This document shows positions 40,145 through 55,507 of a stretch of 64,000 nt of DNA, one piece after another. Within the stretch, counting starts at the first letter, position 1; every line of letters starts with the position of its first letter. Source of the stretch: Crossaster papposus (Eukaryota > Echinodermata > Asteroidea > Velatida > Solasteridae). The stretch spans positions 17,085-81,084 of the forward strand of contig JBAIAA010001508.1 of NCBI GenBank assembly GCA_037893245.1, read 5' to 3'. The notes beneath the pieces are model-generated. The model was given only the letters and a program-made list of their open reading frames with translations. It was not told the DNA's origin and ran no database searches. The translations under genes were made by a program, and so were the position numbers.

Positions 40145-41138
40145 TGTGACTGTCTGATCTGTGTTACTAATTTAGTCAATATTCGTAGGTGGTAAAATCG
40201 TTCGGGTAGTGTTCCCGTCTTTACATTCTCCCTGACCTTAAAAGGAGAAATGAAGATCAACATTAACCTTCTGTTCTCGTCGCCTTTGAAAACAAATATG
40301 TGACTTGAAAAGGCATGACGGGGAAAAGTATTTCTGTAGTATTTGGAGTTCTATTGTTTTACACCGTAGTAAAGACCGATTCGTTAGTTTTGCAATGATA
40401 CCAAAAGTATTTATTTACATCATTTAATTAACATGATATATACAACATTGCAGGGCTGACAGTGCGCCGCCCAACCTAAGCGATCGAATTTTTAAAACCA
40501 ACGAATAGCTTTGACCAAAACAATTATACGCGTGCCCGCCAACAACGAAATTGACAAATGGGGGTCATTGTTAATTTAGCCTCAGTAAGTCACGTAGGAA
40601 TTTGCAATGGCGAAACAGCCTTTTGTTATTCAGCACCTGTGCGCGCAGTGGTTTTTGTTCATTCAGTCTCCATTACGAGAAGTAGTGGTTTCTTGTTTGA
40701 TGTATGTTTAATATATGTGTTTGTCGTATCTCTGTGCAGACAAATCCGTGACAGTTTTCAATGTGGTTTATGAGGGACGATCTGCGGCCAGCGTGGAGGC
40801 AGGTCAATCGGTAGGCAACAGGGACACACCGTCGGGATAACAGAAATCGTCTGAGAAAGCAGGTAAGGTTTTTGGGTGCTTTGGGTTTTTGCTGTTATGA
40901 TTTCATCGCTTAGATTGAAGACAGACAGACAGACAGACCTCGTTCAAAAAATGTATCCCTGTCTTCACGAATCCAAAAATGGATGCGGTGCACTCAACCG
41001 TACAGTAAGTGTGTCGCGCGTGATTGGCTACTTGGCGTGCTTCGGCCAATCCACCGGAACGCTATAACTAGTGCTGTCACCCCCCTCGTACGGCACTTTC
41101 ACTGCAGATCGCAATCTACTGTCACCAATTACTTCAAG

Positions 41139-41516
41139 ATGACTGGACGAGGAAAAAGCGGAAAAGCAAGAAGCAAGGCCAGGAGCAGGTCCTCAAGGGC
41201 GGGACTGCAGTTCCCCGTGGGTCGCGTTCATCGATTTTTGCGAAGGGGCAACTACGCTGAGCGGGTTGGAGCCGGTGCACCGGTCTACCTGGCAGCCGTG
41301 ATGGAATACCTGACCGCGGAGATCCTGGAGCTGGCCGGTAACGCAGCACGAGACAATAAGAAGACGAGAATTAACCCTCGACATCTGCAGCTTGCTATAC
41401 GCAACGACGAAGAGCTTAACAAGTTGATGAGTGGGGTTACCATCGCGCAAGGCGGTGTGCTTCCCAACATCCAGCAAGTACTTCTGCCCAAAAAGGCCGC
41501 CAAAGTATCAAAGTAA
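41139..41516 (+). CDS. H2A: Histone H2A, copy 7
   Basis: Protein identical to copy 1; TATA at 41063. Confidence 0.99.
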   Translation: MTGRGKSGKARSKARSRSSRAGLQFPVGRVHRFLRRGNYAERVGAGAPVYLAAVMEYLTAEILELAGNAARDNKKTRINPRHLQLAIRNDEELNKLMSGVTIAQGGVLPNIQQVLLPKKAAKVSK

Positions 41517-41561
41517 TAGGCCTACAAACAAATTACTTTGCCTCCACAAACAAAACCAAAA

Positions 41562-41600
41562 GGCTCTTTTCAGGGCCACCACATAGTTACAAGAGAGAAA
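41562..41600 (+). terminator. H2A copy 7 3' stem-loop (U-G) and downstream element
   Basis: As at 4087, wobble retained. Confidence 0.95.
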
Positions 41601-43012
41601 CGCCGCTGTCTGTCTGTTCTTCATTTTTAAATAAAGTTTTAAAAGAGACAAATTTAGATAATACATGTGTAGATTTTAACTTTCACAGCCAAAGGCCCGC
41701 TGAGTTTGTTCAATGGCTTCGTTTATTTTTTAAAGAATCGCCTTCCCTTTTCCTGCTTATAAAAATATTAAGAAAGTGTTTTTTGTCATCCGGGCGCGCG
41801 TGCGTTTTAACTTGTATCCCGGCGACCTTCATATAAAAACTAGTTCATTAAATATGCAACGCGCGCACTGTGACTTCAACAAAGCAAAAATAAATACGCG
41901 CTGTGTCTGTACTCTATATATACATGTACTACGCGTACTGTACAGTACATGCATGTTCAGTTTGTAAAAGTACGTGAATGATATTATACCCGCGACCCAG
42001 CACATCAAAATCAAGAATAAGTCGGAAAAAGACTTTCGGAGATATAAATATAATAAGATTGCAAATTCAATAAGCTTTTTAATGACATCCATCACAAGCC
42101 TTTAGCTCGGAAATTATTGGTTACGAGTTACAGACTGGGGATGGCTATCAATAGAAAGCCTATGGAATTTCAAATGTTACTATGTACATATCGTGAATTG
42201 TCATTTCCCGCTTATTATTGATTTTGATATCCTGGGTCACATTTTCATAGATTTAACAAAAACATTGGAAATGTGGTGAGTTGACACTTCGCGTGTGGTC
42301 TATTAGCTTTGTTTTCGTGTTCTGTCTTACCTGGGCCCAATTTCATAACAAATGTAAGCACAACAATTTGCTTAGCATGAAACATTTTCCTTGGCCAAAC
42401 TGAAGATTTCCGAACACGTTTTATTGACGGTCGTGAATTCTCGTTAACGTTCGCGACTACAATTTCGACGTCTGGGTGTACACAATTAAATGGTCAGGCC
42501 ATAGAACCAGACTATTTTCACCGCCCACAAAGTGGGACATTTAGGTTCTGCTTAAAAACAAATAAACCGGCCTGAACGGTAAACGATCGAGGCGCGGTTG
42601 TGCCGAAGGGCGCCATCTATCGGCACGCTCGTACCGGCAGGTCTGTGTGTATTTACAGCGGCGAGGCGCAGTGCAGCATGGCGATAATTTTGATACCAGT
42701 CGCATTTTTCCAGATTTTCAAGTGACTTTTGGTTAAAAAAAATGAATTTGTAAAAGAATATTGTCGATGTGTATGAAAATGTGTTATGAAAACCCCCCAA
42801 GCTCATGAATATTGATGTAAATTAACGTGCCAAAAGTTGGTAATTTCTATAAACGGGTTTGCGTCGGGCTCTGTGAGAAGTCCTTTTCTTGACCCGAAAT
42901 ACACAAATTAGAAAAGTTAAAATAAGAATATTATTCGGATGAGAACAATGGGCGGGGGAATCAATTTGCATGCATAATTCCAGAGCGCCCTATTGGTTCA
43001 ATGTCAATCGTT

Positions 43013-43203
43013 ATCGCTTCTCGGCCTTTTGGCTAAGATCATGTGTAGTATCTGTTCTTTTCAGCTTAATATCTGAAACGCTGTTCATCGAACAGCCAGT
43101 ATATTAATCTGATTTTTGGATTTGGGCCGTGGAATAGAGGCTTGCCTCGTCCCGGCCATGGGTTGGCCCGGTATAGCAGTACATCCGGGATTCGGCCCAC
43201 TCC
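43013..43203 (+). ncRNA. U2: U2 snRNA, copy 7
   Basis: No difference from copy 1 noticed; octamer at 42964. Confidence 0.96.
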
Positions 43204-43939
43204 CCTCGGGGAACATCAATTAATACAAAAACAGGTCTCGTCTATTATGTGTATTCCTATGTCGCCTCACTTTTACAAGTTCTTTCTTCGCTTTACTTCG
43301 TGGCTTTCTTATATTTGAACATTTCAATTTGTCTCAATTAAATAATTGTATGAAGACCGATCTCTTTGTTTTAGGTTGATTTCTGAAGAAAGGGAAAAAC
43401 AACAACAACAAAAACAAACAAACAAACAAACAAACAAACAAACAGATCCTCTGCGACTGGTTGTATTTTTTTTTGGCGAAGATGTATTAGATTTCTTTAT
43501 CTTTTCCATATTTTTAGAAATTCATATGATTTCATATAAATGTAGACTTTAAATGTTCTTTTTGTTTTTGGTCTTGTTTGTTTGAATTCCATTTTTGTTC
43601 TAAATACTGTATAGGTAATAATGCAGGGCCCTTTTTTATAGCTTTTTTTTTTGTAAGTGATAAAACCTCAAATACAATAAATAACAGTGCTTTTAACAGT
43701 TCAGTTTTTATGTTTGTATTTTAATGTTGCGATTATTCGTTTGCTTGCTTTCCTCTCTCTCTCTCTCTCGTTGACTGTTTATTTCTCCTCTCGTGTCGTT
43801 ATTTCGGGAGGGAAACCTCTGCCACGATTTGTTGCTAGAGGGCGCCCTGACTTTCGTTTGCCTGGCGTGCTCCTATCGCGTCCGCGCATAGCAGTGATAT
43901 ATAATACACTGCCTCGCCCATTCAATCGATCTAGTCTAG

Positions 43940-44287
<348 letters not shown>

Positions 44288-44322
44288 ATAGATGCATGAT
44301 ACATGCCATTTTCAAACCAAAC

Positions 44323-44360
44323 GGCTCTTTTCAGAGCCACCACGATTTCACAAAAAGAGA
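44323..44360 (+). terminator. H4 copy 8 3' stem-loop and downstream element
   Basis: As at 602. Confidence 0.95.
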
Positions 44361-44774
44361 TTGATTCCAGGTTTTAATTTGTGTGTACTCTGTTATTATT
44401 TGGGCATTGTCTCGCGGGATTCAGTGTGGATTTTCCTCCCTGTGTCTATTAGTATTAAGGTTTTTTTCTTTTCGTTTATTGCCCGTAATTATTCCCGGGA
44501 TGTCTTTATCGAAGACACGGCCCATTTGTTTATTTTGGTAGCTGGGGAAAATTAATTTGCTTGCAAAGTATCATGTACTCGTAGGTAATATTGACCGTAT
44601 TGTTTCGGAGGGTAAATCAGTTGTGATCAGTGAAGCGTCCCGGCATGGTGTCCGAATTATCCAATCGGAAGACTGCCCATTGTTATACTTCAGCCCCAGG
44701 ATGCTATTCTCTAGTCTTAAGAGACGGCCTGTTCGTTGATTTGGCATTCACTTCTTATCTACTCTCCATTCTGA

Positions 44775-45203
<429 letters not shown>

Positions 45204-45234
45204 GTCACAGCTGCGTGCGCAAAACTAACCGAAC

Positions 45235-45271
45235 GGCCCTTTTCAGGGCCAATATTTTTTTCAAAGAGAGA
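45235..45271 (+). terminator. H3 copy 8 3' stem-loop and downstream element
   Basis: As at 1514. Confidence 0.95.
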
Positions 45272-45937
45272 TTCATTCCAATCGCGTTTTCTGTAGAGTT
45301 TTGAAAAGTTAAGTTTGGTTACTATAGGTAAATACGAATTTTAACTGGCCAGAGCTCCGGAGAACGGATTAATAAAATTAATCGGATTAGTCTCTTTCCA
45401 TTTTGTTTGTTTGTCTGTCTGTCTCTTATTTTTTGTTGTCCCCCCACCCCCCAAAATAAAAATAAAAAATTATTTTACTTTTAATACGGTAAAAAAGAAG
45501 AAGAGTAATTGCCTGGCCATGTACACAATTGTTTATGCAGTCATTTTGTGTCATATTTTCGAAAACGGGAACTCTTCGTTACATTGGATGATACGCAAGT
45601 TTACCCGGCGTTTGGGGAAAAATAAATAATGAGTGAAACCACACCGGATTGTTGGCCTCTACCGAATATAATAAAAAAGTGGATATTCTAAATTATTGTT
45701 TGTAATTGTTTGTTTCTTGGAGTTTTCATTCGGATTCGGAAGGATAGCTTTTGCCCTCTGTGCGTGTGGCAAGCGCCAATGCATGTCACTTTGCACGCGT
45801 ACATAATTCTTCACGCTTGGGTGATTGTGTGGACAATGCGTGTATGCCCAGAATCCTAGCGGGTACCATAAAAGTCGTCCCGGCATGCTTGACCTTCCAT
45901 TCGATCGCACGATCACATACACTCATCTTCTCCAATC

Positions 45938-46306
45938 ATGGCTCCTAAAGTTAGCGGAAAAGGCCAGAAGAAGGCCGGCAACACCAAGGCTCCGGTCAGC
46001 ACGAACAAGAAGAGGCGTCGGCGTCGCAAGGAGAGCTACGGCATCTACATCTACAAAGTCATGAAACAGGTGCACCCCGACACAGGAATCTCCAGCAAGG
46101 CAATGAGCATCATGAACAGCTTTGTCAACGACGTGTTTGAGCGCATCGCCGGCGAATCTTCCCGCCTTGCCCACTACAACAAGAAGTCGACCATCTCAAG
46201 TCGTGAAGTGCAGACTGCAGTACGCCTAATCCTCCCGGGAGAGCTTGCCAAGCATGCAGTCAGCGAAGGAACCAAGGCCGTCACCAAGTATACGACTTCA
46301 AAATAG
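45938..46306 (+). CDS. H2B: Histone H2B, copy 8
   Basis: Protein identical to copy 1; CATAAAAG at 45867. Confidence 0.99.
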   Translation: MAPKVSGKGQKKAGNTKAPVSTNKKRRRRRKESYGIYIYKVMKQVHPDTGISSKAMSIMNSFVNDVFERIAGESSRLAHYNKKSTISSREVQTAVRLILPGELAKHAVSEGTKAVTKYTTSK

Positions 46307-46350
46307 GTTGACCGAGGGAGGAACAAATAACACGAAAAACATAACCAAAC

Positions 46351-46390
46351 GGCTCTTTTCAGAGCCAACACAATTTAAAAAAAAAAGAGA
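46351..46390 (+). terminator. H2B copy 8 3' stem-loop and downstream element
   Basis: As at 2630. Confidence 0.95.
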
Positions 46391-47384
46391 TGTGACTGTC
46401 TGATCTGTGTTACTAATTTAGTCAATATTCGTAGGTGGTAAAATCGTTCGGGTAGTGTTCCCGTCTTTACATTCTCCCTGACCTTAAAAGGAGAAATGAA
46501 GATCAACATTAACCTTCTGTTCTCGTCGCCTTTGAAAACAAATATGTGACTTGAAAAGGCATGACGGGGAAAAGTATTTCTGTAGTATTTGGAGTTCTAT
46601 TGTTTTACACCGTAGTAAAGACCGATTCGTTAGTTTTGCAATGATACCAAAAGTATTTATTTACATCATTTAATTAACATGATATATACAACATTGCAGG
46701 GCTGACAGTGCGCCGCCCAACCTAAGCGATCGAATTTTTAAAACCAACGAATAGCTTTGACCAAAACAATTATACGCGTGCCCGCCAACAACGAAATTGA
46801 CAAATGGGGGTCATTGTTAATTTAGCCTCAGTAAGTCACGTAGGAATTTGCAATGGCGAAACAGCCTTTTGTTATTCAGCACCTGTGCGCGCAGTGGTTT
46901 TTGTTCATTCAGTCTCCATTACGAGAAGTAGTGGTTTCTTGTTTGATGTATGTTTAATATATGTGTTTGTCGTATCTCTGTGCAGACAAATCCGTGACAG
47001 TTTTCAATGTGGTTTATGAGGGACGATCTGCGGCCAGCGTGGAGGCAGGTCAATCGGTAGGCAACAGGGACACACCGTCGGGATAACAGAAATCGTCTGA
47101 GAAAGCAGGTAAGGTTTTTGGGTGCTTTGGGTTTTTGCTGTTATGATTTCATCGCTTAGATTGAAGACAGACAGACAGACAGACCTCGTTCAAAAAATGT
47201 ATCCCTGTCTTCACGAATCCAAAAATGGATGCGGTGCACTCAACCGTACAGTAAGTGTGTCGCGCGTGATTGGCTACTTGGCGTGCTTCGGCCAATCCAC
47301 CGGAACGCTATAACTAGTGCTGTCACCCCCCTCGTACGGCACTTTCACTGCAGATCGCAATCTACTGTCACCAATTACTTCAAG

Positions 47385-47762
47385 ATGACTGGACGAGGAA
47401 AAAGCGGAAAAGCAAGAAGCAAGGCCAGGAGCAGGTCCTCAAGGGCGGGACTGCAGTTCCCCGTGGGTCGCGTTCATCGATTTTTGCGAAGGGGCAACTA
47501 CGCTGAGCGGGTTGGAGCCGGTGCACCGGTCTACCTGGCAGCCGTGATGGAATACCTGACCGCGGAGATCCTGGAGCTGGCCGGTAACGCAGCACGAGAC
47601 AATAAGAAGACGAGAATTAACCCTCGACATCTGCAGCTTGCTATACGCAACGACGAAGAGCTTAACAAGTTGATGAGTGGGGTTACCATCGCGCAAGGCG
47701 GTGTGCTTCCCAACATCCAGCAAGTACTTCTGCCCAAAAAGGCCGCCAAAGTATCAAAGTAA
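47385..47762 (+). CDS. H2A: Histone H2A, copy 8
   Basis: Protein identical to copy 1; TATA at 47309. Confidence 0.99.
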   Translation: MTGRGKSGKARSKARSRSSRAGLQFPVGRVHRFLRRGNYAERVGAGAPVYLAAVMEYLTAEILELAGNAARDNKKTRINPRHLQLAIRNDEELNKLMSGVTIAQGGVLPNIQQVLLPKKAAKVSK

Positions 47763-47807
47763 TAGGCCTACAAACAAATTACTTTGCCTCCACAAACAAA
47801 ACCAAAA

Positions 47808-47846
47808 GGCTCTTTTCAGGGCCACCACATAGTTACAAGAGAGAAA
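47808..47846 (+). terminator. H2A copy 8 3' stem-loop (U-G) and downstream element
   Basis: As at 4087, wobble retained. Confidence 0.95.
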
Positions 47847-49258
47847 CGCCGCTGTCTGTCTGTTCTTCATTTTTAAATAAAGTTTTAAAAGAGACAAATT
47901 TAGATAATACATGTGTAGATTTTAACTTTCACAGCCAAAGGCCCGCTGAGTTTGTTCAATGGCTTCGTTTATTTTTTAAAGAATCGCCTTCCCTTTTCCT
48001 GCTTATAAAAATATTAAGAAAGTGTTTTTTGTCATCCGGGCGCGCGTGCGTTTTAACTTGTATCCCGGCGACCTTCATATAAAAACTAGTTCATTAAATA
48101 TGCAACGCGCGCACTGTGACTTCAACAAAGCAAAAATAAATACGCGCTGTGTCTGTACTCTATATATACATGTACTACGCGTACTGTACAGTACATGCAT
48201 GTTCAGTTTGTAAAAGTACGTGAATGATATTATACCCGCGACCCAGCACATCAAAATCAAGAATAAGTCGGAAAAAGACTTTCGGAGATATAAATATAAT
48301 AAGATTGCAAATTCAATAAGCTTTTTAATGACATCCATCACAAGCCTTTAGCTCGGAAATTATTGGTTACGAGTTACAGACTGGGGATGGCTATCAATAG
48401 AAAGCCTATGGAATTTCAAATGTTACTATGTACATATCGTGAATTGTCATTTCCCGCTTATTATTGATTTTGATATCCTGGGTCACATTTTCATAGATTT
48501 AACAAAAACATTGGAAATGTGGTGAGTTGACACTTCGCGTGTGGTCTATTAGCTTTGTTTTCGTGTTCTGTCTTACCTGGGCCCAATTTCATAACAAATG
48601 TAAGCACAACAATTTGCTTAGCATGAAACATTTTCCTTGGCCAAACTGAAGATTTCCGAACACGTTTTATTGACGGTCGTGAATTCTCGTTAACGTTCGC
48701 GACTACAATTTCGACGTCTGGGTGTACACAATTAAATGGTCAGGCCATAGAACCAGACTATTTTCACCGCCCACAAAGTGGGACATTTAGGTTCTGCTTA
48801 AAAACAAATAAACCGGCCTGAACGGTAAACGATCGAGGCGCGGTTGTGCCGAAGGGCGCCATCTATCGGCACGCTCGTACCGGCAGGTCTGTGTGTATTT
48901 ACAGCGGCGAGGCGCAGTGCAGCATGGCGATAATTTTGATACCAGTCGCATTTTTCCAGATTTTCAAGTGACTTTTGGTTAAAAAAAATGAATTTGTAAA
49001 AGAATATTGTCGATGTGTATGAAAATGTGTTATGAAAACCCCCCAAGCTCATGAATATTGATGTAAATTAACGTGCCAAAAGTTGGTAATTTCTATAAAC
49101 GGGTTTGCGTCGGGCTCTGTGAGAAGTCCTTTTCTTGACCCGAAATACACAAATTAGAAAAGTTAAAATAAGAATATTATTCGGATGAGAACAATGGGCG
49201 GGGGAATCAATTTGCATGCATAATTCCAGAGCGCCCTATTGGTTCAATGTCAATCGTT

Positions 49259-49449
49259 ATCGCTTCTCGGCCTTTTGGCTAAGATCATGTGTAGTATCTG
49301 TTCTTTTCAGCTTAATATCTGAAACGCTGTTCATCGAACAGCCAGTATATTAATCTGATTTTTGGATTTGGGCCGTGGAATAGAGGCTTGCCTCGTCCCG
49401 GCCATGGGTTGGCCCGGTATAGCAGTACATCCGGGATTCGGCCCACTCC
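49259..49449 (+). ncRNA. U2: U2 snRNA, copy 8
   Basis: No difference from copy 1 noticed, although the altered spacer with the long C run begins only 92 bp after its 3' end. The possible 3' box at 49472-49481 is intact. Confidence 0.96.
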
Positions 49450-49539
49450 CCTCGGGGAACATCAATTAATACAAAAACAGGTCTCGTCTATTATGTGTAT
49501 TCCTATGTCGCCTCACTTTTACAAGTTCTTTCTTCGCTT

Positions 49540-49540
<1 letters not shown>

Positions 49541-49594
<54 letters not shown>

Positions 49595-50018
49595 AAATTT
49601 GTCTCAATTAAATAATTGTATGAAGACCGATCTCTTTGTTTTAGGTTGATTTCTGAAGAAAGGGAAAAACAACAACAACAAAAACAAACAAACAAACAAA
49701 CAAACAAACAAACAGATCCTCTGCGACTGGTTGTATTTTTTTTTTGGGAAGATGTATTAGATTTCTTTATCTTTTCCATATTTTTAGAAATTCATATGAT
49801 TTCATATAAATGTAGACTTTAAATCTTGTTTCTTTTTACCCCCCACCACACACACACAACTATAGGTAATAATGCAGGGCCCTTTTTATAGCTTTTTTTT
49901 TGTAAGTGATAAAACCTCAAATACAATAAATAACAGTGCTTTTAACAGTTCAGTTTTTATGTTTGTATTTAATGTGCGATTATTCGTTTGCTTGCTTTCC
50001 TCTCTCTCTCTCTCTCTC
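49541..50018. other. Variant or damaged U2-H4 spacer with 52-base C run
   Basis: Bases 49541-49592 are all C. Together with the next five bases they replace 33 bp of normal spacer (equivalent of 5820-5852). Further on, a T-run is lengthened and GGCGAAG becomes GGGAAG (about 49737-49750). The stretch after ACTTTAAAT at about 49825-49860 is replaced by C-rich and CA-repeat sequence. Several T-runs are one base shorter, and the TC repeat before H4 gains one unit. Flanking sequence on both sides is consensus. It is either a divergent spacer allele or a poorly resolved stretch of assembly. Confidence 0.85.
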
Positions 50019-50188
50019 GTTGACTGTTTATTTCTCCTCTCGTGTCGTTATTTCGGGAGGGAAACCTCTGCCACGATTTGTTGCTAGAGGGCGCCCTGAC
50101 TTTCGTTTGCCTGGCGTGCTCCTATCGCGTCCGCGCATAGCAGTGATATATAATACACTGCCTCGCCCATTCAATCGATCTAGTCTAG

Positions 50189-50536
<348 letters not shown>

Positions 50537-50571
50537 ATAGATGCATGATACATGCCATTTTCAAACCAAAC

Positions 50572-50609
50572 GGCTCTTTTCAGAGCCACCACGATTTCAC
50601 AAAAAGAGA
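50572..50609 (+). terminator. H4 copy 9 3' stem-loop and downstream element
   Basis: As at 602. Confidence 0.95.
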
Positions 50610-51023
50610 TTGATTCCAGGTTTTAATTTGTGTGTACTCTGTTATTATTTGGGCATTGTCTCGCGGGATTCAGTGTGGATTTTCCTCCCTGTGTCTATTA
50701 GTATTAAGGTTTTTTTCTTTTCGTTTATTGCCCGTAATTATTCCCGGGATGTCTTTATCGAAGACACGGCCCATTTGTTTATTTTGGTAGCTGGGGAAAA
50801 TTAATTTGCTTGCAAAGTATCATGTACTCGTAGGTAATATTGACCGTATTGTTTCGGAGGGTAAATCAGTTGTGATCAGTGAAGCGTCCCGGCATGGTGT
50901 CCGAATTATCCAATCGGAAGACTGCCCATTGTTATACTTCAGCCCCAGGATGCTATTCTCTAGTCTTAAGAGACGGCCTGTTCGTTGATTTGGCATTCAC
51001 TTCTTATCTACTCTCCATTCTGA

Positions 51024-51452
<429 letters not shown>

Positions 51453-51483
51453 GTCACAGCTGCGTGCGCAAAACTAACCGAAC

Positions 51484-51520
51484 GGCCCTTTTCAGGGCCA
51501 ATATTTTTTTCAAAGAGAGA
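51484..51520 (+). terminator. H3 copy 9 3' stem-loop and downstream element
   Basis: As at 1514. Confidence 0.95.
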
Positions 51521-52186
51521 TTCATTCCAATCGCGTTTTCTGTAGAGTTTTGAAAAGTTAAGTTTGGTTACTATAGGTAAATACGAATTTTAACTGGCCA
51601 GAGCTCCGGAGAACGGATTAATAAAATTAATCGGATTAGTCTCTTTCCATTTTGTTTGTTTGTCTGTCTGTCTCTTATTTTTTGTTGTCCCCCCACCCCC
51701 CAAAATAAAAATAAAAAATTATTTTACTTTTAATACGGTAAAAAAGAAGAAGAGTAATTGCCTGGCCATGTACACAATTGTTTATGCAGTCATTTTGTGT
51801 CATATTTTCGAAAACGGGAACTCTTCGTTACATTGGATGATACGCAAGTTTACCCGGCGTTTGGGGAAAAATAAATAATGAGTGAAACCACACCGGATTG
51901 TTGGCCTCTACCGAATATAATAAAAAAGTGGATATTCTAAATTATTGTTTGTAATTGTTTGTTTCTTGGAGTTTTCATTCGGATTCGGAAGGATAGCTTT
52001 TGCCCTCTGTGCGTGTGGCAAGCGCCAATGCATGTCACTTTGCACGCGTACATAATTCTTCACGCTTGGGTGATTGTGTGGACAATGCGTGTATGCCCAG
52101 AATCCTAGCGGGTACCATAAAAGTCGTCCCGGCATGCTTGACCTTCCATTCGATCGCACGATCACATACACTCATCTTCTCCAATC

Positions 52187-52555
52187 ATGGCTCCTAAAGT
52201 TAGCGGAAAAGGCCAGAAGAAGGCCGGCAACACCAAGGCTCCGGTCAGCACGAACAAGAAGAGGCGTCGGCGTCGCAAGGAGAGCTACGGCATCTACATC
52301 TACAAAGTCATGAAACAGGTGCACCCCGACACAGGAATCTCCAGCAAGGCAATGAGCATCATGAACAGCTTTGTCAACGACGTGTTTGAGCGCATCGCCG
52401 GCGAATCTTCCCGCCTTGCCCACTACAACAAGAAGTCGACCATCTCAAGTCGTGAAGTGCAGACTGCAGTACGCCTAATCCTCCCGGGAGAGCTTGCCAA
52501 GCATGCAGTCAGCGAAGGAACCAAGGCCGTCACCAAGTATACGACTTCAAAATAG
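52187..52555 (+). CDS. H2B: Histone H2B, copy 9
   Basis: Protein identical to copy 1; CATAAAAG at 52116. Confidence 0.99.
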   Translation: MAPKVSGKGQKKAGNTKAPVSTNKKRRRRRKESYGIYIYKVMKQVHPDTGISSKAMSIMNSFVNDVFERIAGESSRLAHYNKKSTISSREVQTAVRLILPGELAKHAVSEGTKAVTKYTTSK

Positions 52556-52599
52556 GTTGACCGAGGGAGGAACAAATAACACGAAAAACATAACCAAAC

Positions 52600-52639
52600 G
52601 GCTCTTTTCAGAGCCAACACAATTTAAAAAAAAAAGAGA
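52600..52639 (+). terminator. H2B copy 9 3' stem-loop and downstream element
   Basis: As at 2630. Confidence 0.95.
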
Positions 52640-53633
52640 TGTGACTGTCTGATCTGTGTTACTAATTTAGTCAATATTCGTAGGTGGTAAAATCGTTCGG
52701 GTAGTGTTCCCGTCTTTACATTCTCCCTGACCTTAAAAGGAGAAATGAAGATCAACATTAACCTTCTGTTCTCGTCGCCTTTGAAAACAAATATGTGACT
52801 TGAAAAGGCATGACGGGGAAAAGTATTTCTGTAGTATTTGGAGTTCTATTGTTTTACACCGTAGTAAAGACCGATTCGTTAGTTTTGCAATGATACCAAA
52901 AGTATTTATTTACATCATTTAATTAACATGATATATACAACATTGCAGGGCTGACAGTGCGCCGCCCAACCTAAGCGATCGAATTTTTAAAACCAACGAA
53001 TAGCTTTGACCAAAACAATTATACGCGTGCCCGCCAACAACGAAATTGACAAATGGGGGTCATTGTTAATTTAGCCTCAGTAAGTCACGTAGGAATTTGC
53101 AATGGCGAAACAGCCTTTTGTTATTCAGCACCTGTGCGCGCAGTGGTTTTTGTTCATTCAGTCTCCATTACGAGAAGTAGTGGTTTCTTGTTTGATGTAT
53201 GTTTAATATATGTGTTTGTCGTATCTCTGTGCAGACAAATCCGTGACAGTTTTCAATGTGGTTTATGAGGGACGATCTGCGGCCAGCGTGGAGGCAGGTC
53301 AATCGGTAGGCAACAGGGACACACCGTCGGGATAACAGAAATCGTCTGAGAAAGCAGGTAAGGTTTTTGGGTGCTTTGGGTTTTTGCTGTTATGATTTCA
53401 TCGCTTAGATTGAAGACAGACAGACAGACAGACCTCGTTCAAAAAATGTATCCCTGTCTTCACGAATCCAAAAATGGATGCGGTGCACTCAACCGTACAG
53501 TAAGTGTGTCGCGCGTGATTGGCTACTTGGCGTGCTTCGGCCAATCCACCGGAACGCTATAACTAGTGCTGTCACCCCCCTCGTACGGCACTTTCACTGC
53601 AGATCGCAATCTACTGTCACCAATTACTTCAAG

Positions 53634-54011
53634 ATGACTGGACGAGGAAAAAGCGGAAAAGCAAGAAGCAAGGCCAGGAGCAGGTCCTCAAGGGCGGGAC
53701 TGCAGTTCCCCGTGGGTCGCGTTCATCGATTTTTGCGAAGGGGCAACTACGCTGAGCGGGTTGGAGCCGGTGCACCGGTCTACCTGGCAGCCGTGATGGA
53801 ATACCTGACCGCGGAGATCCTGGAGCTGGCCGGTAACGCAGCACGAGACAATAAGAAGACGAGAATTAACCCTCGACATCTGCAGCTTGCTATACGCAAC
53901 GACGAAGAGCTTAACAAGTTGATGAGTGGGGTTACCATCGCGCAAGGCGGTGTGCTTCCCAACATCCAGCAAGTACTTCTGCCCAAAAAGGCCGCCAAAG
54001 TATCAAAGTAA
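53634..54011 (+). CDS. H2A: Histone H2A, copy 9
   Basis: Protein identical to copy 1; TATA at 53558. Confidence 0.99.
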   Translation: MTGRGKSGKARSKARSRSSRAGLQFPVGRVHRFLRRGNYAERVGAGAPVYLAAVMEYLTAEILELAGNAARDNKKTRINPRHLQLAIRNDEELNKLMSGVTIAQGGVLPNIQQVLLPKKAAKVSK

Positions 54012-54056
54012 TAGGCCTACAAACAAATTACTTTGCCTCCACAAACAAAACCAAAA

Positions 54057-54095
54057 GGCTCTTTTCAGGGCCACCACATAGTTACAAGAGAGAAA
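54057..54095 (+). terminator. H2A copy 9 3' stem-loop (U-G) and downstream element
   Basis: As at 4087, wobble retained. Confidence 0.95.
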
Positions 54096-55507
54096 CGCCG
54101 CTGTCTGTCTGTTCTTCATTTTTAAATAAAGTTTTAAAAGAGACAAATTTAGATAATACATGTGTAGATTTTAACTTTCACAGCCAAAGGCCCGCTGAGT
54201 TTGTTCAATGGCTTCGTTTATTTTTTAAAGAATCGCCTTCCCTTTTCCTGCTTATAAAAATATTAAGAAAGTGTTTTTTGTCATCCGGGCGCGCGTGCGT
54301 TTTAACTTGTATCCCGGCGACCTTCATATAAAAACTAGTTCATTAAATATGCAACGCGCGCACTGTGACTTCAACAAAGCAAAAATAAATACGCGCTGTG
54401 TCTGTACTCTATATATACATGTACTACGCGTACTGTACAGTACATGCATGTTCAGTTTGTAAAAGTACGTGAATGATATTATACCCGCGACCCAGCACAT
54501 CAAAATCAAGAATAAGTCGGAAAAAGACTTTCGGAGATATAAATATAATAAGATTGCAAATTCAATAAGCTTTTTAATGACATCCATCACAAGCCTTTAG
54601 CTCGGAAATTATTGGTTACGAGTTACAGACTGGGGATGGCTATCAATAGAAAGCCTATGGAATTTCAAATGTTACTATGTACATATCGTGAATTGTCATT
54701 TCCCGCTTATTATTGATTTTGATATCCTGGGTCACATTTTCATAGATTTAACAAAAACATTGGAAATGTGGTGAGTTGACACTTCGCGTGTGGTCTATTA
54801 GCTTTGTTTTCGTGTTCTGTCTTACCTGGGCCCAATTTCATAACAAATGTAAGCACAACAATTTGCTTAGCATGAAACATTTTCCTTGGCCAAACTGAAG
54901 ATTTCCGAACACGTTTTATTGACGGTCGTGAATTCTCGTTAACGTTCGCGACTACAATTTCGACGTCTGGGTGTACACAATTAAATGGTCAGGCCATAGA
55001 ACCAGACTATTTTCACCGCCCACAAAGTGGGACATTTAGGTTCTGCTTAAAAACAAATAAACCGGCCTGAACGGTAAACGATCGAGGCGCGGTTGTGCCG
55101 AAGGGCGCCATCTATCGGCACGCTCGTACCGGCAGGTCTGTGTGTATTTACAGCGGCGAGGCGCAGTGCAGCATGGCGATAATTTTGATACCAGTCGCAT
55201 TTTTCCAGATTTTCAAGTGACTTTTGGTTAAAAAAAATGAATTTGTAAAAGAATATTGTCGATGTGTATGAAAATGTGTTATGAAAACCCCCCAAGCTCA
55301 TGAATATTGATGTAAATTAACGTGCCAAAAGTTGGTAATTTCTATAAACGGGTTTGCGTCGGGCTCTGTGAGAAGTCCTTTTCTTGACCCGAAATACACA
55401 AATTAGAAAAGTTAAAATAAGAATATTATTCGGATGAGAACAATGGGCGGGGGAATCAATTTGCATGCATAATTCCAGAGCGCCCTATTGGTTCAATGTC
55501 AATCGTT

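Noticed and set aside
49388..49779. Proline-rich plus-strand and glycine-rich minus-strand frames over the C run
   Set aside because: They exist only because a C run has no stops in any frame; absent from other units.
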